Shown here one piece after another: positions 35,535 to 45,017 of a stretch of DNA of 64,000 nucleotides (positions are counted from its first letter, which is position 1; each line of letters starts with the position of its first letter). The translations under genes and the position numbers were made by a program. The DNA lies in contig JADNRX010000015.1 in NCBI GenBank assembly GCA_015501595.1, positions 186,001 to 250,000 on the forward strand, given 5' to 3'. The notes under the pieces were generated by a model. The model was not told the origin of the DNA. It saw only the letters and a program-made list of their open reading frames with translations, and ran no database searches. Source of the stretch: Hymenopellis radicata (Eukaryota > Basidiomycota > Agaricomycetes > Agaricales > Physalacriaceae).

Positions 35535-37443
35535 ATGTCGTCGTTGCCTATCGAATCTCTCACTGCGCTTGCAAATCGTCATCTTAAGCCTGCAGACATT
35601 ACTTTCCAGTATGGCACGGCTGGATTCAGGACTCTGTACGCCCATCATCGACCTCATTAACCCTCAGTTGCTCACAGTGCTGTAGAGGATCCGTGCTTGA
35701 CTCTGTTCTTTTCAGAGTAGGCGTTCTTGCTGGACTACGGAGCAAGAAGCTGGATGGCAGGACAATCGGTGTCATGATTACCGCCTCTCACAACCCCGAA
35801 GAGGTACGCGGGCTCTCGCTTATTTCTCAAATGGATCCTGAATGATCAATAGGACAATGGCGTGAAACTTGTTGATCCTCGTGGAGAGATGCTCGAAGCA
35901 TCCTGGGAAGGACACGCGACGTCCTTGTCCAACGCTGCCACAACGGCAGACTTCATCTCAGCATTGGAGTCCCTTGTTCAAGCGACTAAAATCGACCTCT
36001 CCAAACCGGCTCGCGTCGTCTATGCAAGAGACACGCGTCCATCTGGCCCAGCACTTGTCTCTGCTCTCGAAGACGGCTTCACTGCTATTGGAGCTGAGAC
36101 TCGGAACGCGGGTGTTACCACAACGCCCATCCTTCACTATCTCGTACGATCCATCAATACTCTGGGAACAGAAGACAGTTACGGACCCGACTCTGAAGAA
36201 GGTTACTTCGCCAAACTCTCAAATGCGTACAAGAAACTTGTGGTCAGTCTCATGATCACTGTATCTCGGCTGCTTGCTCACTGTCATCTAGTCAAGCAGA
36301 GCCCCTTCGCCACCGCTTTTGATAGATTGTGCAAATGGTGTTGGCGCGCTGGCTGCAGTAAAACTTGTCGGTGTCCTCGGCGACACATTAAAGATTACAC
36401 TCGTAAATAATTCTACAACTACGGTGGGCGCCTTGAACAAGAACTGTGGCGCCGACTTTGTCAAGACGTCTCAGAAGCTTCCTCCTTCGCTTTCCGAGCA
36501 CCTGCGTGCAGGAGATCGAGCCTGTAGTCTTGACGGTGATGCCGATCGGCTCATTTACTACTACCTCGACGAACGCAGCCAATTCCATCTGCTCGACGGT
36601 GACAAAATCGCCGCTCTAACCGCAGCGTTCATCGTTGAACTTGTCAAACTTGCGGGCCTCGAATCTGACATCAAAGTGGGGATAGTCCAGACCGCCTATG
36701 CCAACGGTGCCTCAACCAAATACCTTCAGGATGTACGTTATTTCCGCGATGCGTTTGCTAGTGGTATTTTCTAATTATGTTTCAGCGCCTTCCGGTCAAG
36801 TGTGTCCCCACAGGAGTAAAGCACCTGCATCATGCGGCTGAGCAGTATGATGTCGGTGTTTACTTTGAGGCGAACGGACACGGAACTGTGTTGTTTTCGA
36901 ACAACACGCTCAAGACTCTCAAGGCCCATCAGCCGCAGTCTCCTGCCCAGTCGAGCGCTCTTGAGCATCTGATAAGCCTGACGGAGCTCATTAACCAAAC
37001 TGTTGGTGATGCCCTGTCGGATATGCTTCTCGTGGAAGTCGTTCTAGCGCACAAGGCATACACCGGTGTTGAATGGGATTCACTATACGCTGATCTTCCT
37101 AATCGGCTGGTCAAGGTGGTTGTGGGTGATCGCAACGCGTTCCGTACGACGGACGCAGAGCGGCGCTTGGTTAGCCCTGCGGGGCTTCAAGAGAAGATTG
37201 AAGAGCTTGTGAACCGATTCCAAGGTGGTCGCTCTTTCGTGAGACCCAGTGGAACGGAGGACGTCGTTCGTGTCTACGCGGAGGCAGCGATTCGCTCTCA
37301 GGCTGACGGTAAGTACATGTCATCTTCTTGGGATATGGTCTTTGATTTCTAAATGTTTCACAGAGCTCGCATTTCGTGTAGCTGGGCTGGTATATGACGA
37401 GGCCGGCGGTGATCTGGCCAAGCGTCCCAAGGAGTTTTTGTAG
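35535..37443 (+). CDS. PCM1: Phosphoacetylglucosamine mutase
   Basis: Interconverts GlcNAc-6-phosphate and GlcNAc-1-phosphate on the route to UDP-GlcNAc for chitin and glycans. Domain 1 carries [19 protein letters not shown] and the catalytic serine loop [20 protein letters not shown]. Then follow [33 protein letters not shown] sequence, [17 protein letters not shown] and [20 protein letters not shown]. The metal loop is [14 protein letters not shown], and [20 protein letters not shown] follows. The sugar-binding motif is [14 protein letters not shown], and [20 protein letters not shown] is the phosphate-binding domain 4. Introns are short GT-AG and the frame is intact. The start ATG at 35535 gives [17 protein letters not shown]. 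Confidence 0.94.
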
Positions 37444-37682
37444 ATTTTCTTTGCGCATTTCAGAAGGATGACAATTGTATCTGTGTATTCGAATCAAATG
37501 TAACGAACTGTGGTGACCTACAGTGTGTGAGCTGAAGCGAATAACTGAAGACGCGACGACGATCAGTCTCGTCATCTCGTGACTCGATTATGTCTTTGAC
37601 CTCGAGGCGGAGCTAATGAGGCGTTCGTTCGTTTCATCTATGCACGCCTTCTTGCTTCGCCTATAACATCTGAAGAACGAAA

Positions 37683-39192
37683 ATGTGCCGATTCGTCATT
37701 TACAAGGGCACGGCGCCGGTGCAGCTCTCCCATGTGTGTACGAGTTCGCGATACCGGTTCGACGAGCCTCTCACAGTCCCTGTAATAGCTACTCACACGA
37801 CCATGCCATTCCATTATCAACCAGGCCTTTGACTCACGTCTGCGGCTCGACCACCGACGGCCTATGAATGGCGATGGCTTTGGTGTCGGTACGTGGCAAG
37901 ATCATCGATTTGTTGATTCGCTAACCGGCGACACAGGATGGTATGACTCGGTATACGACGAAGAGCTGGGCAGCCAGCCTTGCATCTTCACGTCTGTTAC
38001 ACCTGTACGCGTCCTTGGTTAGCCGTCTTTATCGCTTTCTCGTGACCTCACAGGCATGGAATAACGTGAACCTTACTCGACTTGCGGAAAAGATCAAATC
38101 ACCCCTCGTGTTGTCAGTTGTGGCGTAGCCTGTCAGTCAGTTTATACTCATTGGAGTTTAGTGGACACGTCCGAGCGACGACCGCAGGCTCATTATCGTT
38201 GGACAACTGCCATCCTTTTGTGCATGGCAAATTGATGGTACCGTCCATTCTGTTTTGAGGCGGGCGAATTACTGAGAATCATCATCTAGTTCATGCATAA
38301 TGGTGGAATAGCCGACTTCCATCTCATTAAGCGCAAGCTACAAATGGGCTTGCCAGACGTGGCGTTCGACATGGTACAAGGCAACACGGACTCGGAATGG
38401 GCGTTTGCCCTCTTTCTATCCATGGTACGCGCTGAAAGCTAAAAATCCGCGATGTTGCTCAAATCATGCTGTCTTCAGCTTCCAGATCCCAACGCGCGAA
38501 CATTCACCGTACAGACCCTGCGAAAGGCCATGTTAGACACTATTGCGACTCTGAACAAATACGCAGAAGAGGCTGGCATCACCGAGGTATGTCCTTTGTG
38601 TATCCGAAACACTCATCGCTCAACGTTTAATGTTCATCAGCCGAGTCTCATGAACTTTTGTGTTACTGATGGTGAGACCGTCATTGTTACACGCTACATT
38701 TCTTCGAAACGGGATGAAGCTGCTTCCCTGGTATGTGTGACTGGTGCCTTCGCTGAGTGCCAATTGACGTCTTGCAGTGGTTCTCGTCCGGGACGTCGTT
38801 CAGTGAATACGCCGAAGGAGGACATTACAAGATGTCCAAAGCGGACAAGCGAGAGAACATCATAATGGTAACTTTGTTCGACCTGTCACCGGCCGTCTTT
38901 CATACGAGGTGTCTTTAGATTGCCAGCGAACCTTTGACTTTTGAACGAGGTCAGCCTCTTCGTCTAGTTCAAGTCTGTGTCTTTCTGATAATTCTTCACA
39001 GCGGACTGGATGGAAATCAAGACGAACAACATGGCAATCATCACGCCTAAGATGAATTTCCTGCAGATACCCATCATAGACCAGTTCTATGTGTCGCCTG
39101 CAGACCCTACTTTTACTGGAAGAACAACGGAATTTGCCCGGGAGAAAGGCTTGCTTGCGCCGAGGAAAGAGTTGTCTGCGGCCAAGGTTTAG
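37683..39192 (+). CDS. DUG3: Glutathione degradosome glutamine amidotransferase subunit
   Basis: Class II glutamine amidotransferase which, with DUG2, cleaves glutathione in the cytosol. The N-terminal nucleophile is the Cys of MCRFVIYKGTAPVQLSH. Splicing then gives LLTRPCHSIINQAFDSRLRL and RPMNGDGFGVGWYDS, a class II amidotransferase signature. Next come TSVTPAWNNVNLTRLAEKIK, GHVRATTAGSLSLDNCHPF and GKLMFMHNGGIADFHLIKRK, then MVQGNTDSEWAFALFLSM and NFCVTDGETVIVTRYISSKR. The end reads FSEYAEGGHYKMSKADKREN and IIASEPLTFERADWMEI, the terminal block of YafJ/DUG3 proteins. About nine short introns; no frame breaks. The start is fixed by the catalytic Cys at residue 2. Confidence 0.93.
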
Positions 39193-39760
39193 ATGCATAC
39201 GCAACGCTATCGATTTTCATTGTAAAGTAGTATTGTACGGTTTTACAGTTTTTGCCCAGCTCAGCGCCTGTCGAGTGTAATCACAATTTAATCACCTGTG
39301 AAGCATGTTAAGGGTCGCGTTTATCCGAATGAGGTCAATCGAGGCGAGTTGTCGACGAACTTATGCGTGCCAGGCTCAAGAGAGTAAATCATGGCTTTTA
39401 ATCCCTGGTTCCTCTGGAGCGTCGTGTCCAACAGTGCGAGGTGTGTTCCGCACCGACGAAAACCCAAAAATCTGATTTCTTTCATCCTCCGAATTCTTTC
39501 ACAGGCTGTCGTACCTTGGTCGTGAGCCGCCAGAAGGAGTGCTAGCTCCCGGCCGCCCACGTACGTAGGTGGGCGGCCCGCCGACAATGTTGGGTGGTTG
39601 ACCATCGGAGTGAACTGAGGTTGGTGTTGGTGCCCCGGGCGAATGCTGGAAGCCAGGTGGCATGAACTCGGGGGAGGCCGTTGATGCATGGGTGGGAGAC
39701 GCAAAAGCCTTGTATATCTGCTAGCTGGTTGAGGATCCTCGACTTCCTAGAAGCTCAAAA
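39193..39760. other. Gap containing a perfect hairpin and an open minus-strand frame
   Basis: No gene is supported on the plus strand: stops occur in all frames around 39560-39700. The minus strand is open from about 39720 to 39516 in a Pro/Gly/Ser-rich frame (HASTASPEFMPPGFQHSP, later PNIVGGPPTYVRGRPG), which may be coding but lacks a start and a homologue I know. A plus-strand start at 39390 (MAFNPWFLWSVVSNSA) splices once, then meets a stop. Confidence 0.35.
39551..39578. repeat. Perfect 10-bp inverted repeat with 8-nt loop
   Basis: GGCCGCCCAC at 39551-39560 pairs with GTGGGCGGCC at 39569-39578 around the loop GTACGTAG. All ten base pairs match and nine of ten are G-C or C-G rich, so a stable stem could form in DNA or RNA. 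Confidence 0.8.
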
Positions 39761-40223
39761 ATGTCATCCTCAGCTTCCACGAGTCCCAGGTGGGTTTCAC
39801 ATAAATTGCACGTCCAAAAAGCTCAGAGAATCGATATTAGAAGATGGAAGATTGGTCCCGAGCTGGGAGATTCAGTTACTGTGCGCAAGGCCGAGCGGAT
39901 CACGAAACTCACAAAAGGCGAGGCAGCGAATATCATCAGTGGTCTGAAGCACGGCGCTATGGTAGGTAGCCCCCTCGCACAGTGGATCGTTGGGCTTATA
40001 CGTGAATATTAGGCTTATCACCAGAAGAAGGCCAAGGCAGCGGCCAAGTCGAAGCAGCTGCAGTCGAAGGAGAAAGCGACGCTCGAGAGTAAACGTCTCT
40101 GTTGAACCTTTGCACGCCAATTGATGATCCACTCTTTGAACGTATCTCATCCATTTCTCAGCAGGTCCCAGCATCTTAGATGCCAGTGGACCTGTCCAAC
40201 GGTCCGGACGAATGTCTCAATAG
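39761..40223 (+). CDS. Small basic protein of unknown function
   Basis: I do not recognise this gene. From the ATG at 39761 the frame gives MSSSASTSPRWVSHKLHVQK, then RIDIRRWKIGPELGDSVTV and RKAERITKLTKGEAANIISG. After a GT-AG intron it continues AYHQKKAKAAAKSKQLQSKE, a very basic Lys/Ala/Gln helix. A second intron leads to the ending SILDASGPVQRSGRMSQ. About 120 residues, pI clearly basic, predicted helical; nucleic-acid or ribosome association would fit but is inference. An alternative short intron (39789-39825) would change the N-terminal frame. Confidence 0.45.
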
Positions 40224-40476
40224 CACTTACTTCAAGTCTTTACCCATAGGACATCGGCGTCTCCATTGTCTATGAAACATTTCGGGACAAGGTCGACCTT
40301 CGGGTCCTATTTCATCTTTCAAGTACATACATACATGCCACAACCACGCAGTACCTCTATCTCCAACACCGATTATTGTACTTGCATCATCAATTAAACG
40401 ACTTAACACGAGATTCTCGATGTAAATGGAGGGGATGATTCGAAGACAGAAGGAGCAGCCACAGCGGCACCGCTGC

Positions 40477-43111
40477 CTAAGATTCTAGAGGCTGAAATGT
40501 AAATAGGCTGCGGACAGGCGAAGCAGGAGTCGCCCCTGTTGACATTGATGGATGACGACGGAGCCCACCCTTGGTCTGTCTTTCAGAGGCGGCTTGAAAT
40601 GCTGGAGCCGGCGACACCTCCGCCTTCGGTACAAGCGGCACAGATGTGAATAGGGGAGCAAGGACCTGACCGACCTGTGGCTCATCGGCGGATTCTGCTC
40701 CTCCGTTAGGAACCAGATATGTAGTGGATCGCTGCGCAAACGCCATCGCCATTGCAGGCTCCGAATTCTCACTAAGGGTAAAGTCAATATCTACACAACA
40801 ATGCATTGGTAAAAGAGTACCTAGCGTCCCTTTGTATACTTTCCGGCGGAAAAGCAGTGGTGTTGGCAGGAGACTGTTTGGCCTCCCGCAGCTTGCATGG
40901 GTAGTGCGCAACCTCCGCTATGCCCGCAAAGCAACCCTGGATTTGTGTCGAATATAGGCAGGCAAGCAGTTCCGACGGACACGCTATGAATGCTCTTCGG
41001 GACAGATCCCGAGTCCAAACACCACGCTGCACATTCGAGCATGTAGCGAATGTTCGCCAGAAGACACCATACTTGGCGTAACCGCCGTGGCTTCCATCCG
41101 CCATTAAATACCTACAACAATGAGGGCATCTTGGATTCTCGTAGGCATAGACACAGGTCAAAACCTCTTCGTCATATTCTACACGCTAAAAAATGGAATT
41201 AGCTTTGCTTAAAATAGTACAGCATAGCTTACTGTTGGAGCCATCGCTGTTACAGATGGAGACGTCCAGGCCACTGTGGCTGAGGTGATGACCGAGGCAA
41301 CAAGGGGTAACAGTGATGCCAGGATTTCCGATCTGCAGACATTGATACAATGCAAAATGTCTGCAGGCATCTTTTTTGTGGGATTTCTCCTCATATACTG
41401 CTCCAGAGCGGAGACAACCTTATTGAACTTTGCCCTGAATACCCGAACAACCCACCGAGCTCGAAAGATTCCGATGCCTGGTAGATGATGAGATTGCCCA
41501 ATAGCAACCTCGATCCAGACGCTGCCAGCGAACTGAAGATAGTCTAAATCCACTCCGTCGAGACCTAGATCTTTGGCAAAGTTCTCGACTCGCACAAAGA
41601 ATTCCGGGTGGGACATTAGCATGTTCTGCAGTATATTGAGTTGTAGAAAATGGACAGCAAACTTGGCAATCACATACATAGAGTGCTGTTACAGCCCGAC
41701 TCCACTCAGTGAAACCAAAACTTTTGTTCTCCACGTCGGTCCTGACTAGCCATGAAAGGACGTCATTTTGCCGCTTAAGAGCCCGCCTGACCGCCTCCAC
41801 ATTAAGGGGAGAGCTAAGAAAGGTTGAGATGGCAATTATGGGATCGACTGGGATAGCAGTCGATGAGGGAGGAACTATGGGGACCGTGACAGGAGCGGAC
41901 GAGGGAGGAACTAAGGGGAAGGGAGGAACTATGGGCGAGGGAGGCGCCGTGACAGGAGCCGATGATGGAGGAACCATGGAGGCCCCAGCCTTCAATGTCA
42001 TCCTGCCTCCTTGGCGCAAGAGAATTTGAGGGACTGTTAACATGCCTGGGGGGCGCTCAAGCGGAACAAGGTGACGCTTCATAAGATGAAAGGGGATGGA
42101 GTCGACATCGCTGTGGCGCTTTGGGGCCTGGCGTTGGTGTCACCATTGGCACCGGCGGTCTCCGCGGGAGGTGGGAAGGGCATACCCTTGATGGACTTTA
42201 GAGACTCACGCATCGTTACGTGATCTTTTGTGTATGATGTCGTGAACACCGCCAGCCTGCTACTTTGTTTCTCAACAAGAGAGTCATACAACGTTTGAAG
42301 AACGTTAGGATGCTCTTTTGCGGCTCTGTAGTCCTTGGGCAGGTCACCAGCTTTGTAGAGGAGGTTGTGTAAGCTGTCCATAAATCGCTGAGCGGAGTTC
42401 TCTGAATAAAGAAGCTGGCGCTCATGCCAAGAGTACGATTCTAAAGTTTCCAAATAAGCTGACTGGGACACTCTCTCTTTAGAAGACGGAGTAAATTGAA
42501 GCGATGTGCGGTGTTGGTCTTCCTCGTCGGTATTTGATTTATCGCTGTGCCATTGTTAGATGACAATGATGCATCTATAGCCAGCAGGACAACGTACATG
42601 TTGGTTTCCTTCTCCTTCGACCTGAACTCCGCTTCCTCCTCCGACACCCTTTTTAGAGCCCCATCGGAATTTGCCCTGGAGTATGTTAGTCGCATGGACG
42701 CGCATCGAAGTCCAACAACATACCTCTTGCGGACTTTTGGTGGTGACGCCCTAGGTTCAGCCGACCCATAGTCGTCCTTGAGCTGAGAGCTGTGAATCCA
42801 TTAGCTTGCATATATGCGCATCAAATGCAAAGACGTACTTTGAGGAATCACTGATTTGACCGTTGGAAGGGATTCTGAGGCATTGTCAGAGCATGTATAT
42901 GCATAAAATAAGACCTTACTTTAACCTGTCCTCGTCATCGGAGCCATCCTTGAGATAAATTCTATGAATCCATGAGCTTGCATATATGCGTATCAAATGC
43001 AAAGACATACCGCAACTTATCGTTGTCACCCAAGGTGAATTGGCGCGTAACCAAATTGAAGGTGCCGACAAATTTGTGATCCTCATCGTACAAGCGCATC
43101 CCATAATCCAT
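40477..43111 (-). CDS. Unrecognised multi-exon gene with Cys-rich and Pro-rich regions
   Basis: No family recognised. From the ATG at 43111 the order is MDYGMRLYDEDHKFVGTFNL, a charged region, then SAYLETLESYSWHERQLLYS and SLVEKQSSRLAVFTTSYTKD. A Pro/Ser minisatellite stretch (VPPSSAPVTAPPSP and variants) follows, then RRALKRQNDVLSWLVRTDVE, FFVRVENFAKDLGLDGVDLD, FRARWVVRVFRAKFNKVVSA and RRNPTKKMPADILHCINVCR. Then comes a Cys/His-rich part (CVYAYENPRCPHC and many further Cys). The end is PASPVRSLFTFQPLES. The first four introns are alike in sequence (see repeat entry). One missing base at the GGGG run 42092-42095 breaks the frame; the Cys-rich exons are not fully settled. Neighbours suggest an accessory or transposon-linked locus (inference). 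Confidence 0.5.
41864..41980. repeat. Minisatellite encoding VPPSS/APVT-type repeats
   Basis: Imperfect copies of a unit around GAGGGAGGAACTATGGGG recur about every 18-60 bp between 41864 and 41980 (plus-strand view). On the coding minus strand they give Pro/Ser/Val repeats. Confidence 0.7.
42676..43010 (-). repeat. Family of related introns within one gene
   Basis: Introns 42962-43010 and 42790-42838 are both 49 nt and match at 45 of 49 positions over their full length, from donor (GTAYGTCTTTGCATTTGAT) to acceptor (ATGGATTCAYAG). Intron 42676-42723 (48 nt) shares the middle GATGCGC..ATGC part. Intron 42875-42919 shares only shorter pieces. The exons between them are not similar. This is the pattern of copied introns (introner-like elements). 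Confidence 0.8.
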
Positions 43112-43360
43112 GAGAGGTCTAGATGGGTGGCGACCAGAGGTGGTGGTAAGAAGGAGACCCGTACCCGCGTGTACCGGTACCCGCGACCCGGTGCGGGTCA
43201 CCCGCGCGATTGCGCGCTTCTAAGCTTCGACAATGGCGAAGTTAAGACGCATGTCACGCTGAGCTGAGGTTGGAAAGAAAGCGAGAAATTCAAAATTACA
43301 AAAGCAGTCAATTATTTAGGAAGGTTTATGTTGTATCTACAAAGGAAGACATCACCTTCG

Positions 43361-45004
43361 CTAGTGCCGCTGGTCTAAAACATACATAGGTAATGGGTAC
43401 CCCATTTTCCAGAAATCTGCTCCATGAATGATCCCCTTCAGCCGTTCCTTATCCAATGTTCCCACCTTGTTGAAAAGCGACGCCCAACGTTTCAACTTGC
43501 AGAGGAAGTGTTCGACAAAGATGGGACCAAATTGTACCGTTTCCTTGTCCTCGTTGGATAGGTGTTGATCCATGAATGCGTAAACACATCGGAACGCCTG
43601 CATAACACAGCCTTCCTTCTTGGCGGCCGCGGCGTCGAGTCCCAAAAGCTGCAGACCCACAAGCGCACCTTTCTTAATTCGAAATATCTGTCGACCCATC
43701 TCGTCAACGGTTGGCTGTTGACAGAGCCCAAGAAGCGCGAGCGAGTTTGCAAGCTGAAGATTGGTTAGACTATTTTCGCCAAAACCCTCGACGCCACAAT
43801 CAACGCCCAATTGCAGTGCTTTCGTAAATGTCGGCAACTTCGCAGTGTCCCACTGGGCTATGGTAGCCAAGTCGATGTCGCACATGTTGGCTTCATTGAG
43901 GAAGTCGTGCCAGGAGTCTGCAACTTTATCGCTGAAGAACACTTCACATCTGGCGGCAATATCGATCTCCTTGCCAAGAATGGTATCCATCAATGATAAC
44001 TGCGAACAAAACTGAGCTCCCCAACATCTACCATTGGAAAATGGCTGAGGTTGACGTTTCGCCTTGACGTCTAACGCATACTGGGTGCGAGCGCTTTTGA
44101 AAATTTGGGTACACCGAGTGGCGGAGGTAATCCGCTCCTGCAGATGGTTTTGGATGAATTCGGCGGTTGGGCCGCCCTGGCCGGTGCCAATGAACAGGAG
44201 CATGTTCGATAAACCATGTTGGGAGGTGAGGGGTTGACCCTTCAAACGGGAAGAGAACAATGTATGCATGTCGTTGCGTGCTCGGCAGGGATTGAAATAG
44301 TCGACAACGATGTTTCTCTTCGAGGTAGTTATCGGATTACGACCAAGAAAGACCGGTTGGAGGTCTTCGACGCGTACAGTGTCTACGCGTCTGTGACCGC
44401 CGCGGAGATGAGCAAGAGCCTCAATGAGAATAACCCCCAAGCATCCAAACTCTGGCATATCACATCTCGGAAAGATTCCAGCGAGTGGTTCCTGTGGTGA
44501 AACCGCACTGGCATCCCCATCAACGAGGTGTATTTTAAGGGCTCTCGATGAGTGGTTTCGTTTAGTTCGGTTCGCCAGGATCTTCGGCAGGGAAAACTTT
44601 CCTAAGATTTCCCGAACGGCATCACCTAAGCCAATGGCATGGTCTTGTATGCTCGTTCCCTCGGGATGTAGCTTCAGCCAACGTAGGAAGTCCTGTAAAT
44701 GTGCGGTAGGATTCTTCAGCAGTTGGTCGGCGAAGGAGGAATATTTCTCACACTGTGATCTGGATGATGTTTCATTATCCCGCTCGACGATCGGCAGCTC
44801 AGTAGAATTGCTATTGTCGATCGTCTTGGCGGGCATTATGTCGTCCTCTCGCTCGCCAGCTATTTCCATCTCCGCGTGATAGTCGTTGTCCATTGGCATC
44901 TGGGCGGATGTTTGGTTGTTCAGTTGAACATCCATCTGGACTGACACCGGGCTATCAGGATCGACATCCATCTGAAAGTCTTTGTTTGCTTCAAGGTGTG
45001 TCAT
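43361..45004 (-). CDS. 547-residue ORF of unknown function, possibly the C-terminal part of the TET-like gene
   Basis: An uninterrupted frame. The first 90 residues are acidic and Asp/Met-rich (MDVDPDSPVSVQMDVQ). Then YSSFADQLLKNPTAHLQDFL, LGDAVREILGKFSLPKILAN, GCLGVILIEALAHLRGGHRR, LVGLQLLGLDAAAAKK, FGPIFVEHFLCKLKRWASLF and a terminus YPLPMYVLDQRH. No domain is recognised; the bulk looks globular and helical. It begins 13 bp after the stop of the TET/JBP-like gene on the same strand. A 52-nt GT-AG intron could instead splice the two in phase (codon CGC of the upstream ORF to ATG-GAT of MDVDPD), which would make this the C-terminal half of one protein. No frame breaks. Confidence 0.6.
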   Translation of the reverse strand: MTHLEANKDFQMDVDPDSPVSVQMDVQLNNQTSAQMPMDNDYHAEMEIAGEREDDIMPAKTIDNSNSTELPIVERDNETSSRSQCEKYSSFADQLLKNPTAHLQDFLRWLKLHPEGTSIQDHAIGLGDAVREILGKFSLPKILANRTKRNHSSRALKIHLVDGDASAVSPQEPLAGIFPRCDMPEFGCLGVILIEALAHLRGGHRRVDTVRVEDLQPVFLGRNPITTSKRNIVVDYFNPCRARNDMHTLFSSRLKGQPLTSQHGLSNMLLFIGTGQGGPTAEFIQNHLQERITSATRCTQIFKSARTQYALDVKAKRQPQPFSNGRCWGAQFCSQLSLMDTILGKEIDIAARCEVFFSDKVADSWHDFLNEANMCDIDLATIAQWDTAKLPTFTKALQLGVDCGVEGFGENSLTNLQLANSLALLGLCQQPTVDEMGRQIFRIKKGALVGLQLLGLDAAAAKKEGCVMQAFRCVYAFMDQHLSNEDKETVQFGPIFVEHFLCKLKRWASLFNKVGTLDKERLKGIIHGADFWKMGYPLPMYVLDQRH

Positions 45005-45017
45005 AGGGAATTAATAA

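Noticed and set aside
37741..37760. tRNA gene, from a GGTTCGA-like B box
   Set aside because: It falls in the first intron of DUG3 without an A box or a cloverleaf.
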